DNA of 64,000 nt from Aedes albopictus (Eukaryota; Arthropoda; Insecta; Diptera; Culicidae). Within the stretch, counting starts at the first letter, position 1, and each line of letters starts with the position of its first letter. The notes under the pieces were generated by a model. The model was given only the letters and a program-made list of their open reading frames with translations, searched no databases and had not been told where the DNA came from. Location: positions 11,982,252-12,046,251 of the forward strand of contig NC_085137.1 in assembly GCF_035046485.1 (NCBI RefSeq). Direction: 5' to 3'. The position numbers and the translations under genes were made by a program. Shown piece by piece: positions 21,540 through 33,393 of the stretch.

Positions 21540-23990
21540 AGATTTCTTTATGAATTCCTCCAGGGACATCTTCTGAAAATTTTCATGGTATTTCTTCACG
21601 AATTTCTCTAAGGATTCCTTCAATAGTCCGTCCAGAAATTACTGAAGACATGGATTGCATCAGTTTTTTTTTTTGTTTTCAGGCATTGCAAAAAATGTCT
21701 GTCAAGAATTCGTTTAGGAAGCTCTCCTGGAATTTCCTAATAAATTCTTCCATGAGTTCGGGATTTCGCCTGCTCCAAAAAATCCTCCAGAGATTGTTGC
21801 AGGGATTCTTCCAGGGATTCCTCTAGGAATTCCTCTAGAGATTCATTCAGAAGTTCCTCAAGATATTCCTCCAAGAATTCCTTCAGTGGTTGCTTCAGGA
21901 ATTGCTCCAGTCCAGAGATTCCTCCAGGAATTTCTACAGGCATTTCTACAGAAACTTCTGCAGGGATTCATCCACGTATTCCTCCTGGAATTCCTCCAGG
22001 GATTCTTCTAGGGATTCTTCCAAGGCTTTCTGCTGGGATAGCTTCAGAGTTTACGCCAGAGATTTCTGTAACTAAGACTGTAAGACTCCTCCAGGAATTT
22101 CTCCAAGAATTCCTCCCAAAATTCCACCATTTCAGCAATTCCTCCAGGCATTCCTCCAAAAATCCCTTCAGGATTTTTCCAAGACTTCCTTCTGCGATTT
22201 CTTCAGTACACACTTCCTTCTGGGGATTCTTCAGAAAATCCTTCATGGATCCCTTCAGAAATTCCAACAGCAAATCCTTCAGAAATTTCATCAGGAAATT
22301 CTCCTACTCCTTTAAAAATGGTTCCAGGAATTCCTCCAGGATTATTTTTAAGTTATCCCTCCAGGCATTCCTCCAGGAATTCTTTTGGAAATACTTCCGA
22401 CCAGGATCTTCTTCTGGAATTTATTCAGGAATTCCTTTAAGGGTCCCTCCAGAATTTCCTCCCGAAATTTCCCCAAGAAATGGTTCAGGAATTACTGCAG
22501 GAATTCCTCCAGGCTTTCCTCCGGTATTTCCTCCAGGCATTCTTCCAGGGGATTCTTCCAGGAATTATGTTAGTCATTCCTCCAGCGACTCCCCCAAAAA
22601 TGTCTACAGGAATTTATCCAGGACTTTCTCCAATAATTCTTTCAGAGATCCCTACACGAATTTCTTCATGGATTCCTCCAAGAATTTCTACAGTAATTCT
22701 TCCAGTAATTCCTCCAAGAAATGATCCAGGAATTCTTCCAAGGATTCCTGCAGGAATTCCAAAAGGAAATCATCCAAGAATTTCTCAAGGGATTTCTTAA
22801 GAAATTTCTCCAGGGATTCCTCCTGAAATTCCTCCGGCAATTCAATCAGAGATTTATACCGCAAATCTTTCAGATATTTCTCCATAGATTTCTCCTGGAA
22901 TTTCTTCAGGAAAACTTAGACAATCCTCCAGATATTCCCCCAGAGATTTCACCAGGAATTCCTCTCTATTTTTGCAGGAAATGTGTCAGTGATTCCTCCA
23001 GAGACTCCCCAAGAATTTCTACAGGAATTGATCCTGGACTTTCTCCAGAGGTTTCTCCAATAATTCTTCTAGAGATCCATCAGGATTTTTTTCATGGATA
23101 TCTCCAGGGATTTATACAGTAAATCCTCCAGCAATTCCTCCAAGAATTTATCCTGGTATTCTTCCAGCGATTCCTGCAGGTATTCCACTAAGAAGTCCTC
23201 CAGGAATTCCTCAAAGAATTTCTCAAGGGATTCCTCCTGAAATTTCTCCGGCAATTCAGTCTGAGATTTCTACAGCAAAACTTTCAGGGATTACCCCAAG
23301 AATTCATCCAGGTATTTCTCCAGAGATTTCTCCAGAAATTCCTCCAGATATTCCTTCAGTAATTCCTCCAGGGATTCCTCCAGGAATTCCTACAAGGATT
23401 TCTCCAGGATTTCTTCCGGAATTCTTCCAAGAATTCCTCCAGGGATTCCCTCAGAAACTCCTCCAGGCATTTTTCCAGAATTTGTTCGGGAATTCCTCCA
23501 TGTCTTCCTCCAGGATTTTGTCCAGAAACTCCTCAGGGGATTTTTCTTGGAATTCCTCCAGTAAATATTCTGGGAATTCCAAGGATTGCTCCAGAAATTC
23601 CACTAGTAATTCTTTGAGAAATTCCTCTCGCGATCTCATCTAAAATTTATTCAGGAATTTCAAAAATTACATCATCACCCAAGAATTTCTTCAGGGATGC
23701 CTCCAGGAATACCTGAAGACTTTTGTTAATTACTCTAGAAATTTCGAGAGAGATTTCTCCAGCGATTTGTATTGGATTTTTTGAAAGATAATTTTGAAGG
23801 AATGAATACAGGAGCCTGGGAATTCTGCAAGAAGCCATCCAGGAATTCATTCACAGTTTTCTCCCAGAAATCCTCTAGAAGTGCATCCACAGATTTGTTC
23901 AGGAATACATCCACGAATTTCTGTAAGAATACCCCATTCAGCTTTTGCAACAGAATTCCTTCAGAAATTCGTCCTTCGATTCTTCAAGAA
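21540..23990. repeat. GAATTC-type minisatellite, best-preserved block
   Basis: This is the clearest block of the family: TTCCTCCAGGAATTCC-like units recur every 12-15 bp for about 2.4 kb, with variants CCAGGGATT and CAGGAATTT. Frames yield Pro/Gly/Ile-rich, Ser/Arg/Phe-rich or Glu/Leu/Phe-rich peptides depending on phase, as expected of a translated repeat. Confidence 0.85.
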
Positions 23991-23992
23991 TC

Positions 23993-24195
23993 GGTGGCCT
24001 CGTGTTCGTGCGGCTGTCACCAAGAATTTAGTCGCATCGTGCTGAGGAACGCGCGTTCGATTCCCGCCGCAGCTGTCAGAAAAAGTTTTAGTCTGTGTCA
24101 CTAGGCGTTGCATGCTAGTCCGTTGTCTAGTGTCGTGCATCCTTCAAAGAGCGAATTGCTCACTGGAAGCATTAAAACGTGTCCGTGTCTTTTAA
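23993..24195 (+). mobile_element. tRNA-derived SINE
   Basis: The head TCGGTGGCCTCGTGTTCGTG is followed by a box B match, CGCGCGTTCGATTCCCGCCG, then GCAGCTGTCAGAAAAAGTTT and a body ending in AAAATAAAAGAAT. It is inserted in the GAATTC-type tract. The head is longer than in a canonical tRNA, and target duplications were not resolved. Confidence 0.65.
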
Positions 24196-24229
24196 AATAA
24201 AAGAATATATCTTGAGAATCTACTGTTTT

Positions 24230-25140
24230 TATCTCCAAGATGTTATCTATGGATTTCTTCAGGAACTCCTCCAGAGATTCCTCTAGGAGTTTTTTTAAGG
24301 GATGTCTTGAGGGTGTTCTTTTAGAAAATCTTTCAGGGATACTTCCAAAAAATTGTTAAAGGATTCCTTCAAAAATTCCCCTGAAATGCCTCAAGGGGTT
24401 TCTCCAACGATTGTCTTAGGACTTATCCTAGGATTCCTCTAGTTCTTCACCAAGAATCTCCTTCTGAAATTTAAGTGGGAATTTCTCCGGAAATTTATTT
24501 TGAAATTTCTCCAAGAAGTTGCCTAAAAATGTTCCACGGATTCTTTCGGTAAACCCTCCAGCATTTTCTTTAGGAGCTTACTTAGGGATTCCATCGGAAA
24601 TTTTTACAATAATTCCTTCAGAGTTTTTTTAGACATTTCTCCAGTAATTCACCCAGGGAAGACGCTTTCGTAGTTCTCCCAGGGATTCCTGCTGGATTTT
24701 TTTAATGCTGCAGTTATTACTCTAGGAATTCCTTCTTAAATTCCTCTAGACATTTCTTTTTGAATATATTCCAGCGAATCGTCCAGGAATTCCATCAGAT
24801 GAGTTTAAGAATTTTCCAAGCATTCCATTATTTGAGAGTTCTCCGGAAATACCTCCAGGAAATTTATCTAGGGATTCCCTTTAGAAATTCTTACAGGGAT
24901 ACCTCGGGGGTTTCCTCCATAGATTTTTTTTTCCTGTTGCGTTGGGTACATTTCCACTGCGACCAATTGTTGATCTATTGTGGCGTCCTCCAAAGATTGT
25001 TTCAAGGCTTTTACAAGATTACCTTCAAGGCATTCTTTTAAGGACTCTTCCGAAAATACTTCAATAGACATGTCTTTAAGAATATTCTTTGAGATATATA
25101 TAAAAACATCTTTAGGGAAATTCCAGCAAGGATAAGGAAG
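24230..25140. repeat. Decayed GAATTC-type repeat tract
   Basis: Continuation of the block at 21540-23990 after the SINE, with more divergence and longer non-repeat gaps. Confidence 0.6.
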
Positions 25141-25192
25141 CATAAGCATAGACAAACAGGATGATTAATTACTGAAAGAACTCCAATTAGTC

Positions 25193-25336
25193 ATGGAAGA
25201 CATTATGAAGACATGTCGAATCACGAATAAAACCTATTATGAGCTCCAGAAGAAATATGGCACGAGTAGAGAAAAATCCTTAATCTTCCAGAAAATGGCC
25301 ACCGCTACCAGCACCATGCTGATTTACGTAGAACAG
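25193..25336 (+). other. Possible orphan exon or ORF, function unknown
   Basis: An ATG with favourable context (GTCATGG) opens 48 codons without low-complexity character, containing KTCRITNKTYYELQKKYG. The stretch ends exactly at a donor-like site, CAG|GTGAGC, in phase 0. The reading frame runs on to 25603, but the composition becomes AT-driven after 25336. I recognise no family. It could be an exon of an unseen gene, a processed remnant or chance. Confidence 0.2.
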
Positions 25337-25603
25337 GTGAGCTTTTTTAACGTAGGTATTTATTGTACAAAACACAAAAGCGTACTGCTGAAGAGTTATA
25401 TTGTTATAAAAGCTAGTAGGTTAATTTTTGCAAAGGGTGCTCGAATTTCGGGCGGTGCCACTGATTACCTTGAAGAATTTCATAGAAACTTAAAGAAGAA
25501 TTCTTGCAAAACTCATAAAAGGAATTGCAGCAATAATGTCCTTTCCGTTATAATTACAAAAAAACATAAAATAATAATACACGGAAGAGATTTTCTCGAA
25601 TAA

Positions 25604-26089
25604 TTCTTAGTTTAGACGCAATAGAGAAGACATTTCCTTGGGGGCATACCAGTATAGGGAGCGCTGAAATTTGAAAATCTTGAATAACCCCGAGCAGAGG
25701 AAAATATCAAAATAATAACAACGGAATCACAAAACCTGTTTTTATATCTCGGTTTGTTATTATTAACTTATTAAGTCATCACCGTTCCATAACATGTTCT
25801 GTTGGGCAATCTTATTTTGTTATGATCGTGCTCTTGGTATATTTTCTTTAAATTACATTTCAATAACATGTTTTGTTGTAGCACAAGTTCAGTAATTATT
25901 GTGTCATTGAGACTGTACAAATATTTGATCATTAATATTACAGCAAAACTAGCTTTGCAATCAAAACTGCACCATTCGAGATTTTCGTTGTTCACTGCAT
26001 TCCGTGAGGAACTGTAAGAGAAAATATTATTTTGTCATCAGTTCCTCTTCTTACTGACATTACGTTTTAATTGTGACAGTACCAACTTC
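25604..26089. other. No gene seen
   Basis: AT-rich unique sequence. Several TTGTTAT/ATAACA motifs hint at an old MITE near 25740-26060, but no matched ends could be shown. Confidence 0.35.
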
Positions 26090-26640
26090 AGGAATTGCTC
26101 AATAATCGTTTCCAAGAATTTCTCCTAGAATAGTTTCCGGATTTTTCCGAAAATTTTCCAGGAGTTTCTTGAACATTTTAGTAAATTCTTTCCATAAGTC
26201 TCTTCTAAAGTTGATGAAATACTTCATCATTAAATTTCCTCAAAAATTAGATTTTTAACAATTGCTTCCGGAAGTTTCTTCAACATTATCTTCTAAAGCT
26301 GCTGCATAAGTTGCTTCAAATTGCAAGTTGCTTGATGCAGTTGGTCGTGGAATCTTGTTTGTAGTTACTCCTGAAAATCCTCTTTTTGTTGCTCGAGAAA
26401 TTTATTCTAAAGTTGTTTAAGAAATTTCTGTTAGAGTGGCACCAGAACATTTTTCTAGGAGATGCTCCTATAACTTCCATGCTGTATCGCCACAAATTTC
26501 TCATTGAGTTTCTTCGGGTTTATTTTCTTCAGGATGATTTGAGTTTCTCCATATATTTCGCTTAGAGTTGCTTAAATTTTTTCTCCAATAATGTTCCCTG
26601 GAGTTTCTCCAAAAATGTATCCAAAAGTTTCTCCAAAAGG
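26090..26640. repeat. Decayed GAATTC-type repeat tract
   Basis: Recurrent TTTCTCC, GAGTTTCT and AGAAATTT motifs at irregular spacing, probably the same family at high divergence. Confidence 0.45.
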
Positions 26641-26766
26641 GCACAGGAGACGCTTTATGAATCTCGCCTGATATTTTTTTTTTCTTTAAGTTCGTTCAAG
26701 AGTTTCGCTTGGACAATTCAAATTGGATTCGTGAGTTTTGTTTCGAAAAATGTGTGAGTCAAACAG

Positions 26767-27037
26767 GGCCCATATAGCCGAGGCGGTAAACGCACGGGTA
26801 TTCAGCATGACCATGCTGAGGGTGACGGGTTTGATTCCCGGTCGGTCCAGGATCTTTTCGTAAGGGAAATTTCCTTAACTTCCTTGGGCAAAGAGTATCT
26901 TCGTGCCTGCCACATGCAAAATGGTCATTGGCAGAGGAAGCTCTCAGTTAAAAACTGTGGAAGTGCTCATAGAACACTAAGCTGAGAAGCAGGCTTTGTC
27001 CCAGTGAGGACGTTACGCCAAGAAGAGGAGAGGAGGA
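26767..27037 (+). mobile_element. Feilai-like tRNA-derived SINE, complete
   Basis: The start is GGCCCATATAGCCGAGGCGG (box A: TAGCCGAGGCGG), and GACGGGTTTGATTCCCGGTC carries box B with one substitution. The body includes CCTTGGGCAAAGAGTATC and AACACTAAGCTGAGAAGCAG and ends AAGAAGAGGAGAGGAG. A perfect 13-bp target duplication, GTGAGTCAAACAG, lies at 26754-26766 and 27038-27050. The sequence matches my memory of the very abundant Aedes Feilai family, and it is the strongest taxonomic marker in the window. Confidence 0.9.
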
Positions 27038-27050
27038 GTGAGTCAAACAG

Positions 27051-27480
27051 TGAAAATTAAACAATATTGGCAACCAAGTTGAGATTTGTTGAGAATTTTG
27101 TCAAAACTTCGTGCTTTGTGTTTTTATGTTCTTCGGAAAGGCGAAATGTGAAATATGTGCTCAGCGTTGCATTGACTGCGCTTGAAAACTGCAACTAATT
27201 TTTAAATGATCAAGATTACATTTTTTACAAGCTTTCATTTGATTCGTACCACTTATAAATAACTATAAGCTGGCTTCGTGACTTAGCTGAAATGCCGAAA
27301 TATTTCGGAGTTGCGATTTCAAATCTCACCAGAACGGATTGTTCTTTTTGTTTATTTATCATTTAATTTGTGTTCAACACTGAACATTGATCAGAAATTT
27401 TTTGTTTGTTTGATTTTTTAATAAAATTAACGAGTTGTTTCAAATAATCGTTCAAAAATTTCGATTCGTCTTAAAGTACT
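27051..27480. other. No gene seen
   Basis: AT-rich sequence with no ORF of interest. It may be the body of the decayed hAT-like element whose end appears at 27483-27512. Confidence 0.35.
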
Positions 27481-27482
27481 CC

Positions 27483-27512
27483 GCGGGCCGCAGGATGAGC
27501 ACCACTGCTTTA
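27483..27512. mobile_element. hAT-like terminal remnant
   Basis: The segment CGCGGGCCGCAGGATGAGC followed by ACCACTG reads, on the minus strand, as CAGTGGTGCTCATCCTGCGG, a typical hAT end of the 'gcggcccgc' type. The opposite end was not found. Confidence 0.4.
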
Positions 27513-27589
27513 AAAGCTCCTGGCGATACCTTTGGAAACACCTAGAAGTAAATTGTTCTCTGGACAAACACTCGTGAAGCAATTTTTGA

Positions 27590-28560
27590 AGTTATCTTGT
27601 GAGCATTTCCTGGATGAATGCCTAGATGAATCCTGGAGATGCCTCAGAAGGAATTTTCAAACACAAAATTACTATGCAATTTCTGGAGGAATGTTTACAC
27701 AATAATCCCTAAACTACTTCCTGCAGAAATTTCTAGAGCAAATGCTACTGAATCTATAGAAAATCCTGGGGGAATTCTTTAAAAAACCACCAAACATATA
27801 AAAAAAACAAAATGTTTGAAAGAATCTTTGAAATGATACGTGGAAGAACTGCATAAATTTATGCAGCTAGTCATAGAAAAATGTCTTGAAAATATCCAAA
27901 AACAATGCTGAGGAATACTTTCTGGAGAAATTTCTGTAGGATTTGTTAAGAGAATCTTTGGAGAAAAATAATCAAAGAATCCCTGAAAGAAGGTCTCAAT
28001 AAATTCAAAGCAATTCCCAAAGGAACCTTTGAAAGAGCTTTCAGAAAAATGTTTTGAGAATTTGCTAACAAAAAATCCAAATAAATACCAGAGAATTTCT
28101 CAGAATATATGGAGTAATACCTGTAGGGACCTTTTGAGAAATTTAAGCAATAATTTCTGAAAAAAAAATCTGAATTTCTGAAGGAAAACCCTGAATGAAT
28201 TTTCGAAAGAAACTCAGAAGTCAGAATCCTTGTAAATTTTTGTTCCTGGAATTGCATCTTTTGAAGAAAAGTTTGAGGAATTCCTTGGGAAATCGCTGGA
28301 TAAAAACCTGAATTGCTTGAGATATTGCTTGAGATATTTCTAGACGAACTTTTAGAGAAATCTCATACAAGTCCTAGAAAAAAAATCTGCTAATGTTTCT
28401 GGAGGAACTCCAGGAGGAATTTCGTAGAAAACCCGTGGACCGATCTTTCGAGAAATTTCTTGTGAAACTCCTGAAAAAGTTCCAAGAAAAATTCCTGAAA
28501 AAATCTCTGAAGGATCTCTTATAATGAATATTTGCTAAAAACCATTCTAAGAAAGCCTAC
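27590..28560. repeat. GAATTC-type repeat tract, plus-sense
   Basis: Units such as TTCTGGAGGAA, GAATCCCTGAA and AGAAATTTC recur at short irregular spacing, in the sense orientation seen at 3523-5260. Confidence 0.6.
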
Positions 28561-28774
28561 TAAAATATTCTTTCTGTAAACATTTCACAAATTTTTCGAT
28601 AAATCTTCAAATAATCAAAGGAATTACGTGGTTTATGAACATAAAAAACATCATCTAAAACTATTCAATCACTAAAATACGAAATGGAATTTCACAAAAC
28701 ATAACATACTTTAGAAAACCAATTAACTGAACTTATTTTTGGAGATTCAAATTGAACTAAATTTCGATGTATAC

Positions 28775-29476
28775 TAGACTGGGTCAACAAAGTCGATTTT
28801 TCGGAACAAAGGTTTTTCGATTCATTTTAGCGTCCAAAGTAACTGTGCAAAATTTGGGAGCGATTGGTTGCTTCCCCGTATTCCGCATTGCGATTGAAAT
28901 TTGTATAGAATTTAGTATGGGAAAACGTGCTTTTTTGCATTTTTCTCATAAATTGAAATTTTTCGTCTAAAACAGTCTAACCAATGACGGTAAAGTATAG
29001 CCTAGGATATGCCGAAAAACTTTGCCGAAGACCACAAAGTGATCCGACACTTGTGAAAAAAGTTATAACGTACAGATTGCCCAGTGATGCTTAACATTTA
29101 ACATGTAAAGGAATAACATCAATAATAAAATCTTAATTTTTGGCCTAAGTTACCTGTCGAATAACTTTTTTCACAAGCGTCGGATCACTTTGCGGTCTTC
29201 GGCAAAGTTTTTCGGCATATCCTAGGCTATACCTTACCGTCATTGGTTAGACTGTCTTAGACGAAAAATTTCAATTTATGAGAAAAATGCAAAAAAGTAC
29301 GTTTTCCCATACTAACTTCCATACAAATTTCAATCGCAAAGCGGAATACGGGGACGCAATCAATCGCTCCCAAATTTTGCACAGTTGTTTTGGACGCTAA
29401 TACGGATTGAAAAAGCTTTGTTCCGGGTTGATACGATCAAATTTAAAGTTTCTCCATACAACGTTGACCCACTCTA
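28775..29476. mobile_element. 702-bp foldback MITE with 8-bp duplication
   Basis: The ends are TAGACTGGGTCAAC and, in reverse complement, TAGAGTGGGTCAAC, flanked by ATGTATAC at 28767-28774 and 29477-29484. The two arms of about 300 bp are inverted copies, sharing GACGGTAAAGTATAGCC and GATATGCCGAAAAACTTTGC or complements. An 8-bp duplication is typical of hAT-type transposition. There is no coding capacity. Confidence 0.9.
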
Positions 29477-29484
29477 ATGTATAC

Positions 29485-30716
29485 GTACTGTCGAGGTATG
29501 CTTGTCGCCTGTACAGTACATGAACATCTAACGCTTCATGATTGGCGAACAAGTGCCAAAATTAAGATTGCCATTAAAACATGGGGACACTTTTACTGAA
29601 TTGATCACAAAAATCCAACGTTAAAAGATAGGCTTCCTTGCCAACTGATTAAATTGCTGCCACATCAGTGCGGTAGAAACCGAGTAGGTACCGTTTGTAA
29701 AACATGGTATGATAAACGGTTGGTGGGCTTATTGATTTGTCCGGCCGACACCATATATCTATTTTTTGTCAAAACACAACTTCTATTGTTCAGGAAAAAA
29801 ACACTACTGTACCGACTACTTTTTTCAATTTCTGTTGTATGTAGTGCTATTATTAGAAAATGTGAGCAGGCTTCTTTTATGGCACAGCTGATTTCCCCTC
29901 CGAAACAACCGAAATAAAAGATCCCTCAGTGCTGTCTGAGCAGAACATTGCTTCGGGCAGGGCACATGCAACAGTTGGCATTCTACTGCGCTAGCGCAGC
30001 TATAAATGGAATAAAAAAGATTCGCCTTTGCGCAATGTATCCACCCAGGAGAACTTGATATCCGAACTCGAACATCCTCTTCTCCTCAGTGGGCTTTTTG
30101 CTGTACCTTGAATTTACCGTGAGCTCGGAACACTATGTTCGATTCCAGAGCCCTGAACAAATTTCAAGGATTCCGTTGCTGTTCCATGCATGTCATTAAG
30201 CGTATAAGAACAGTAATGTTTAGCTACGTTTTAGTTGCAAAATTACTTCCTCGGGAAAAGGCTCGGGTTCGGGATTCGAACCCTCCGAGAGAACTTCTCT
30301 TAACATTTGAAGCCCAGTTGGAATTGTATGTAATCGCAAGGGTTACACAAGCGTTCCAGACCGAAACACAATTTCTAACGCCCTAACCGCGGAGGCAAAG
30401 TGCTACTTGCGAATAACATGGGGAAAAATGCAAATTAAACTTGATGTGACTCTACCAGCAGTGCAATTTTATCGAATGTGATAAGAACGTGCGTAAGCTG
30501 CTGTATGGTAACTGGATCGCTGAGATAAAAATAACTGCGCGGAATGCATTTGCTGTAAATGCAGTTGAATAATTGAACATATGAATGGTATGGCTAAGAC
30601 AGTAGTAGATGATTAGGCGGCAAGTGTTTCAATCCTCCGCTCCAAGGTCTGTGTTGCAGGTTGGTATACATATGTATGTGAGGACACGTCTTTTCTTCAT
30701 ACTGAGAAATTTTAGA
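29485..30716. other. No gene seen; possible tRNA-like fragment near 30255-30400
   Basis: No supported ORF. On the minus strand, GAGGGTTCGAATCCCGAAC near 30264-30282 resembles a box B, and CCTCCGCGGTTAGGGCG near 30385 resembles a box A. Their spacing of about 110 bases is too long for a plain tRNA. It may be a SINE with an insertion. Confidence 0.35.
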
Positions 30717-30718
30717 TA

Positions 30719-31004
30719 GGGAAGATCGGGGCATAATGGACACCCGGGGTGAAATGGACACTCCTGTTTTTTCCGACACCGTTGACTTTTAATGCATAAG
30801 TGTAAAGGAACAAGTTTTTTGTTCTATTTTTCAAAAGTACCATCCATATTCCTCCAAAATAACCAAAATATAATTGAAATTAAAACATGTTTTTCATATG
30901 GTGAAATTTTTATAGTTTCGAAGCAGCAGCAAATAAGATATTACGAGTATTTGAGTGTGTCCAACTGTCCACCATAAACACAAGTGAATTGTCACCCTAT
31001 CTTC
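30719..31004. mobile_element. Probable small MITE
   Basis: GGGAAGATCGGGGCATAATG at the left is mirrored by CACCCTATCTTCC at the right (GGAAGATAGGGTG in reverse complement). The interior is AT-rich and repeats 'GGACAC' motifs (AATGGACACCC, AATGGACACTC). The TIRs are imperfect and no target duplication was found. Confidence 0.45.
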
Positions 31005-31180
31005 CTTCATGTATACGCGAGTTTATCAATGGATGAAGTATTATATTTTTGGCCAGAATTTACTCAAAATAGCAATTTAAATATTGTAGTCGATTCGGGG
31101 CGAAATGAACACTGGCAATTACGAAACGATGCACGTGCATTGCATACTGTTTGGCGTTTAAAAGAGTTTGGCAAAAATCA

Positions 31181-32285
31181 CCCAAGTAACCACAAGCATT
31201 ATATCATTGCACGAATTAGACTGAATATCAACCTTTGCAATGCGAAATGCAGTAATTCCACACTTGTCATGCAATAATCCATTAGATTGTCATTATCAAT
31301 GTAATGATGCATTGCATTTTTCTTTACATTAGGGTTCATTAAAAGGTGATATAAGATAATTCAATTAATCAACACTGCAAAAACTGAATAAATGCAATGT
31401 ACAAACTAGCAAAGTTGGCTCTAATAATGCAATTATAAAAGCTTGACTCTAATGGTAAACAAATGAAATCAAGAAGATTGAACAACTTTACGGTCAACTC
31501 TAGCGGTCTTCAACATTTCTGATTCGACTCCCGACCAACATTAAGTTGGTTAGTTGGCCGTTTGAGCCACCGATCGACGACAGCAAAACCTTCTTGGAGA
31601 TGACTTTTTCTGAAGGCTGCTGCTATCACATGCCAATAATGATGGAAATCACAATTAGCATATGATCAGTGTGCGAAGGGTGTTTTAATCGAGGTTTTTA
31701 TTTTCTTACATTGATTAAATATCTTCTAAAATGCATTATGTATTTATCAGAATGTATTCTGTATTCTATTACATATGACATAGTCGTTTTGCCCTCTACT
31801 GCAATGATTGAGACATAAGAACAGTTTCCTTTTAGTTAATGAAACATCTGTTGTTATCACAGCAGCAGAAACGGTCCAAGGTGCCAGCGCGTATGGAACT
31901 CATCTAGCGGTCTTCAACTTCAACACTTCTGGTTCGACTCCCGACCCGGCGATAAAAAAATAATGATTAAAACATTCATGTGTGGGGGGCATCAGTACCG
32001 TCGATAACGAAACGGTGCTAAAAATAGATTTTTGTTTTGGTTTTTCGTGTTGCACGTATCAAGCATGTGCAAATGCAAATGTACAGCACATGCATTTATG
32101 TTACTTTAGCAATGGCTGTCAGCGTGCTGCAATATGTGGCACTAATTTGATTTTAGTGGGGCCCTTTTCGACTTTAATATTGCTTCAATGAGGTGTTTAA
32201 AGTGATGCAGCATTATATTCACAATTTTAATTATCAATATATGGCAAAATTGATGCACGTATATACGGCTTCGTGGTTACTTGGG
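31181..32285. mobile_element. 1.1-kb TIR element, CCCAAGTAACCAC ends
   Basis: Left end CCCAAGTAACCACAAGC, right end in reverse complement CCCAAGTAACCACGAAGCC. The interior is AT-rich with many TGCATTG/CAATGCA motifs and has two tRNA-like fragments (CTAGCGGTCTTCAAC, then TCGACTCCCGACC) at about 31500 and 31897. There is no transposase. It abuts the RTE fragment at 32286 and probably interrupted it. Confidence 0.6.
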
Positions 32286-33116
32286 GCGGCCTCGAGATTC
32301 TGCGCTTATGCTGAGAAGACATCCGGTTGCTTCAGTCGCTCTAGGTTGTACCGTGGCGGTCGCCGATATCGTACATTGCAGATGACGGAGAGTTTTGGGC
32401 GCAGTTTGACCATCACCAGATAGTGGTCGGAGTCGGTGTTGGCGCCACGATAGGTCCTGACCTGTCCTGACGTCGATAATGTCGGAGAAGTGCCGTCCGT
32501 CAATCAGAACGTGGTCGATTTGAAATTCCGTCTGCTGTGGTGATCTCCAGGTGTAACGATAAGGGAGGCTGTGTTGAAAAAAAAGTGATACGTATGGCCA
32601 TGTTTTTGGAGGTGGCGAAATCAATGAGTCGTAGGCCGTTTTCGTTGGTCTGCTGGTGGGCGCTGAACTTACCAATCGTCGGTCTGAATTCCTCCTCCTG
32701 GCCTACCTGAGCGTTTAAATCTCCTATGATGATCTTGACGTTGTGGCTTGGACAGCGATCGTACTCGCGTTCGAGCTGTGCGTAAAATGCGTCCTTGTCA
32801 TCATCAGTACTTCCGGAGTGTGGGCTGTGCAAGTTTGTTATGCTGAAGTTGAAGAATCGGCCCTGCACATTCTTTCGTCGATCCGCCACCAACCGATCAC
32901 GTGCCTCTGCATATCACCCATCACGATGAAAGCTGTTCCCAGCTCGCGTGTGTTACCGCGGCTCTGGTAGATGGTATCTCTAAACGTTCGCACCATGGAT
33001 CCTGTCCAACACACCTCCTGCAGCGCTACGATGCCGAACCCGCGGTCCTTCAAAAGATCGGCGAGTATGCGGGTGCTCCCAATGAAATTGAGAGATCCAG
33101 TGTTAGGTGTGATCAT
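32286..33116 (-). mobile_element. RTE-clade LINE fragment: AP-type endonuclease
   Basis: Minus-strand frames carry an exonuclease-endonuclease-phosphatase domain in pieces: ALQEVCWTGS (the E motif of the AP-endonuclease fold), GTAFIVM, FNFSITNLHSPHSG, then KIIIGDLNAQVG (the D-x-N motif) and DHVLIDGRHFSD near the end. Frameshifts near 32640 and 32880 and loss of the reverse transcriptase make it inactive. The sequence style (LKDRGFGIVALQE, YDRCPSHNVKIIIGD) is that of dipteran RTE elements. Confidence 0.8.
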
Positions 33117-33393
33117 AGCACACCGCGCAAAAATTCAAATTTGAATTCGTTACCATAGCAACACGTTTTTCCATCACAGCAACCTGCGCGTTGCCCGAGC
33201 CTCACTCGGTCTCTTTTGTGGTGAACACTAGCCAAGTATAGACGCAATAAAATTAGCTCGTATTTTAATTAGTTTAAACCACGTTTTTATCACTGTTTCG
33301 GCTGGTTCCGAAATTTAACATTTTTGGCCGAAACACAACATTTTTGGCGACGAGGTAAAACGCAACGAGTTCCACGACGGCACAGCAGCGAAA
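33117..33393 (+). mobile_element. Ty3/gypsy 5' LTR and leader (limits approximate)
   Basis: Non-coding sequence directly before the gag ATG contains CAATAAAATTAGCTCG, which could be an LTR polyadenylation signal, and TTTTTGGCGACGAGG, which resembles the primer-binding site after an LTR in Ty3/gypsy elements. No second LTR is present in the window, so the borders are not proven. Confidence 0.5.

Noticed and set aside
22245..23122. Long Pro/Gly/Ile and Ser/Arg-rich ORFs resembling structural proteins
   Set aside because: They are frames of the GAATTC-type minisatellite; all three phases stay open for similar lengths with different low-complexity composition.
26767..26850. Functional tRNA gene
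   Set aside because: Pol III boxes are present but no acceptor-stem pairing is seen, and the unit continues into a SINE body with target duplication.
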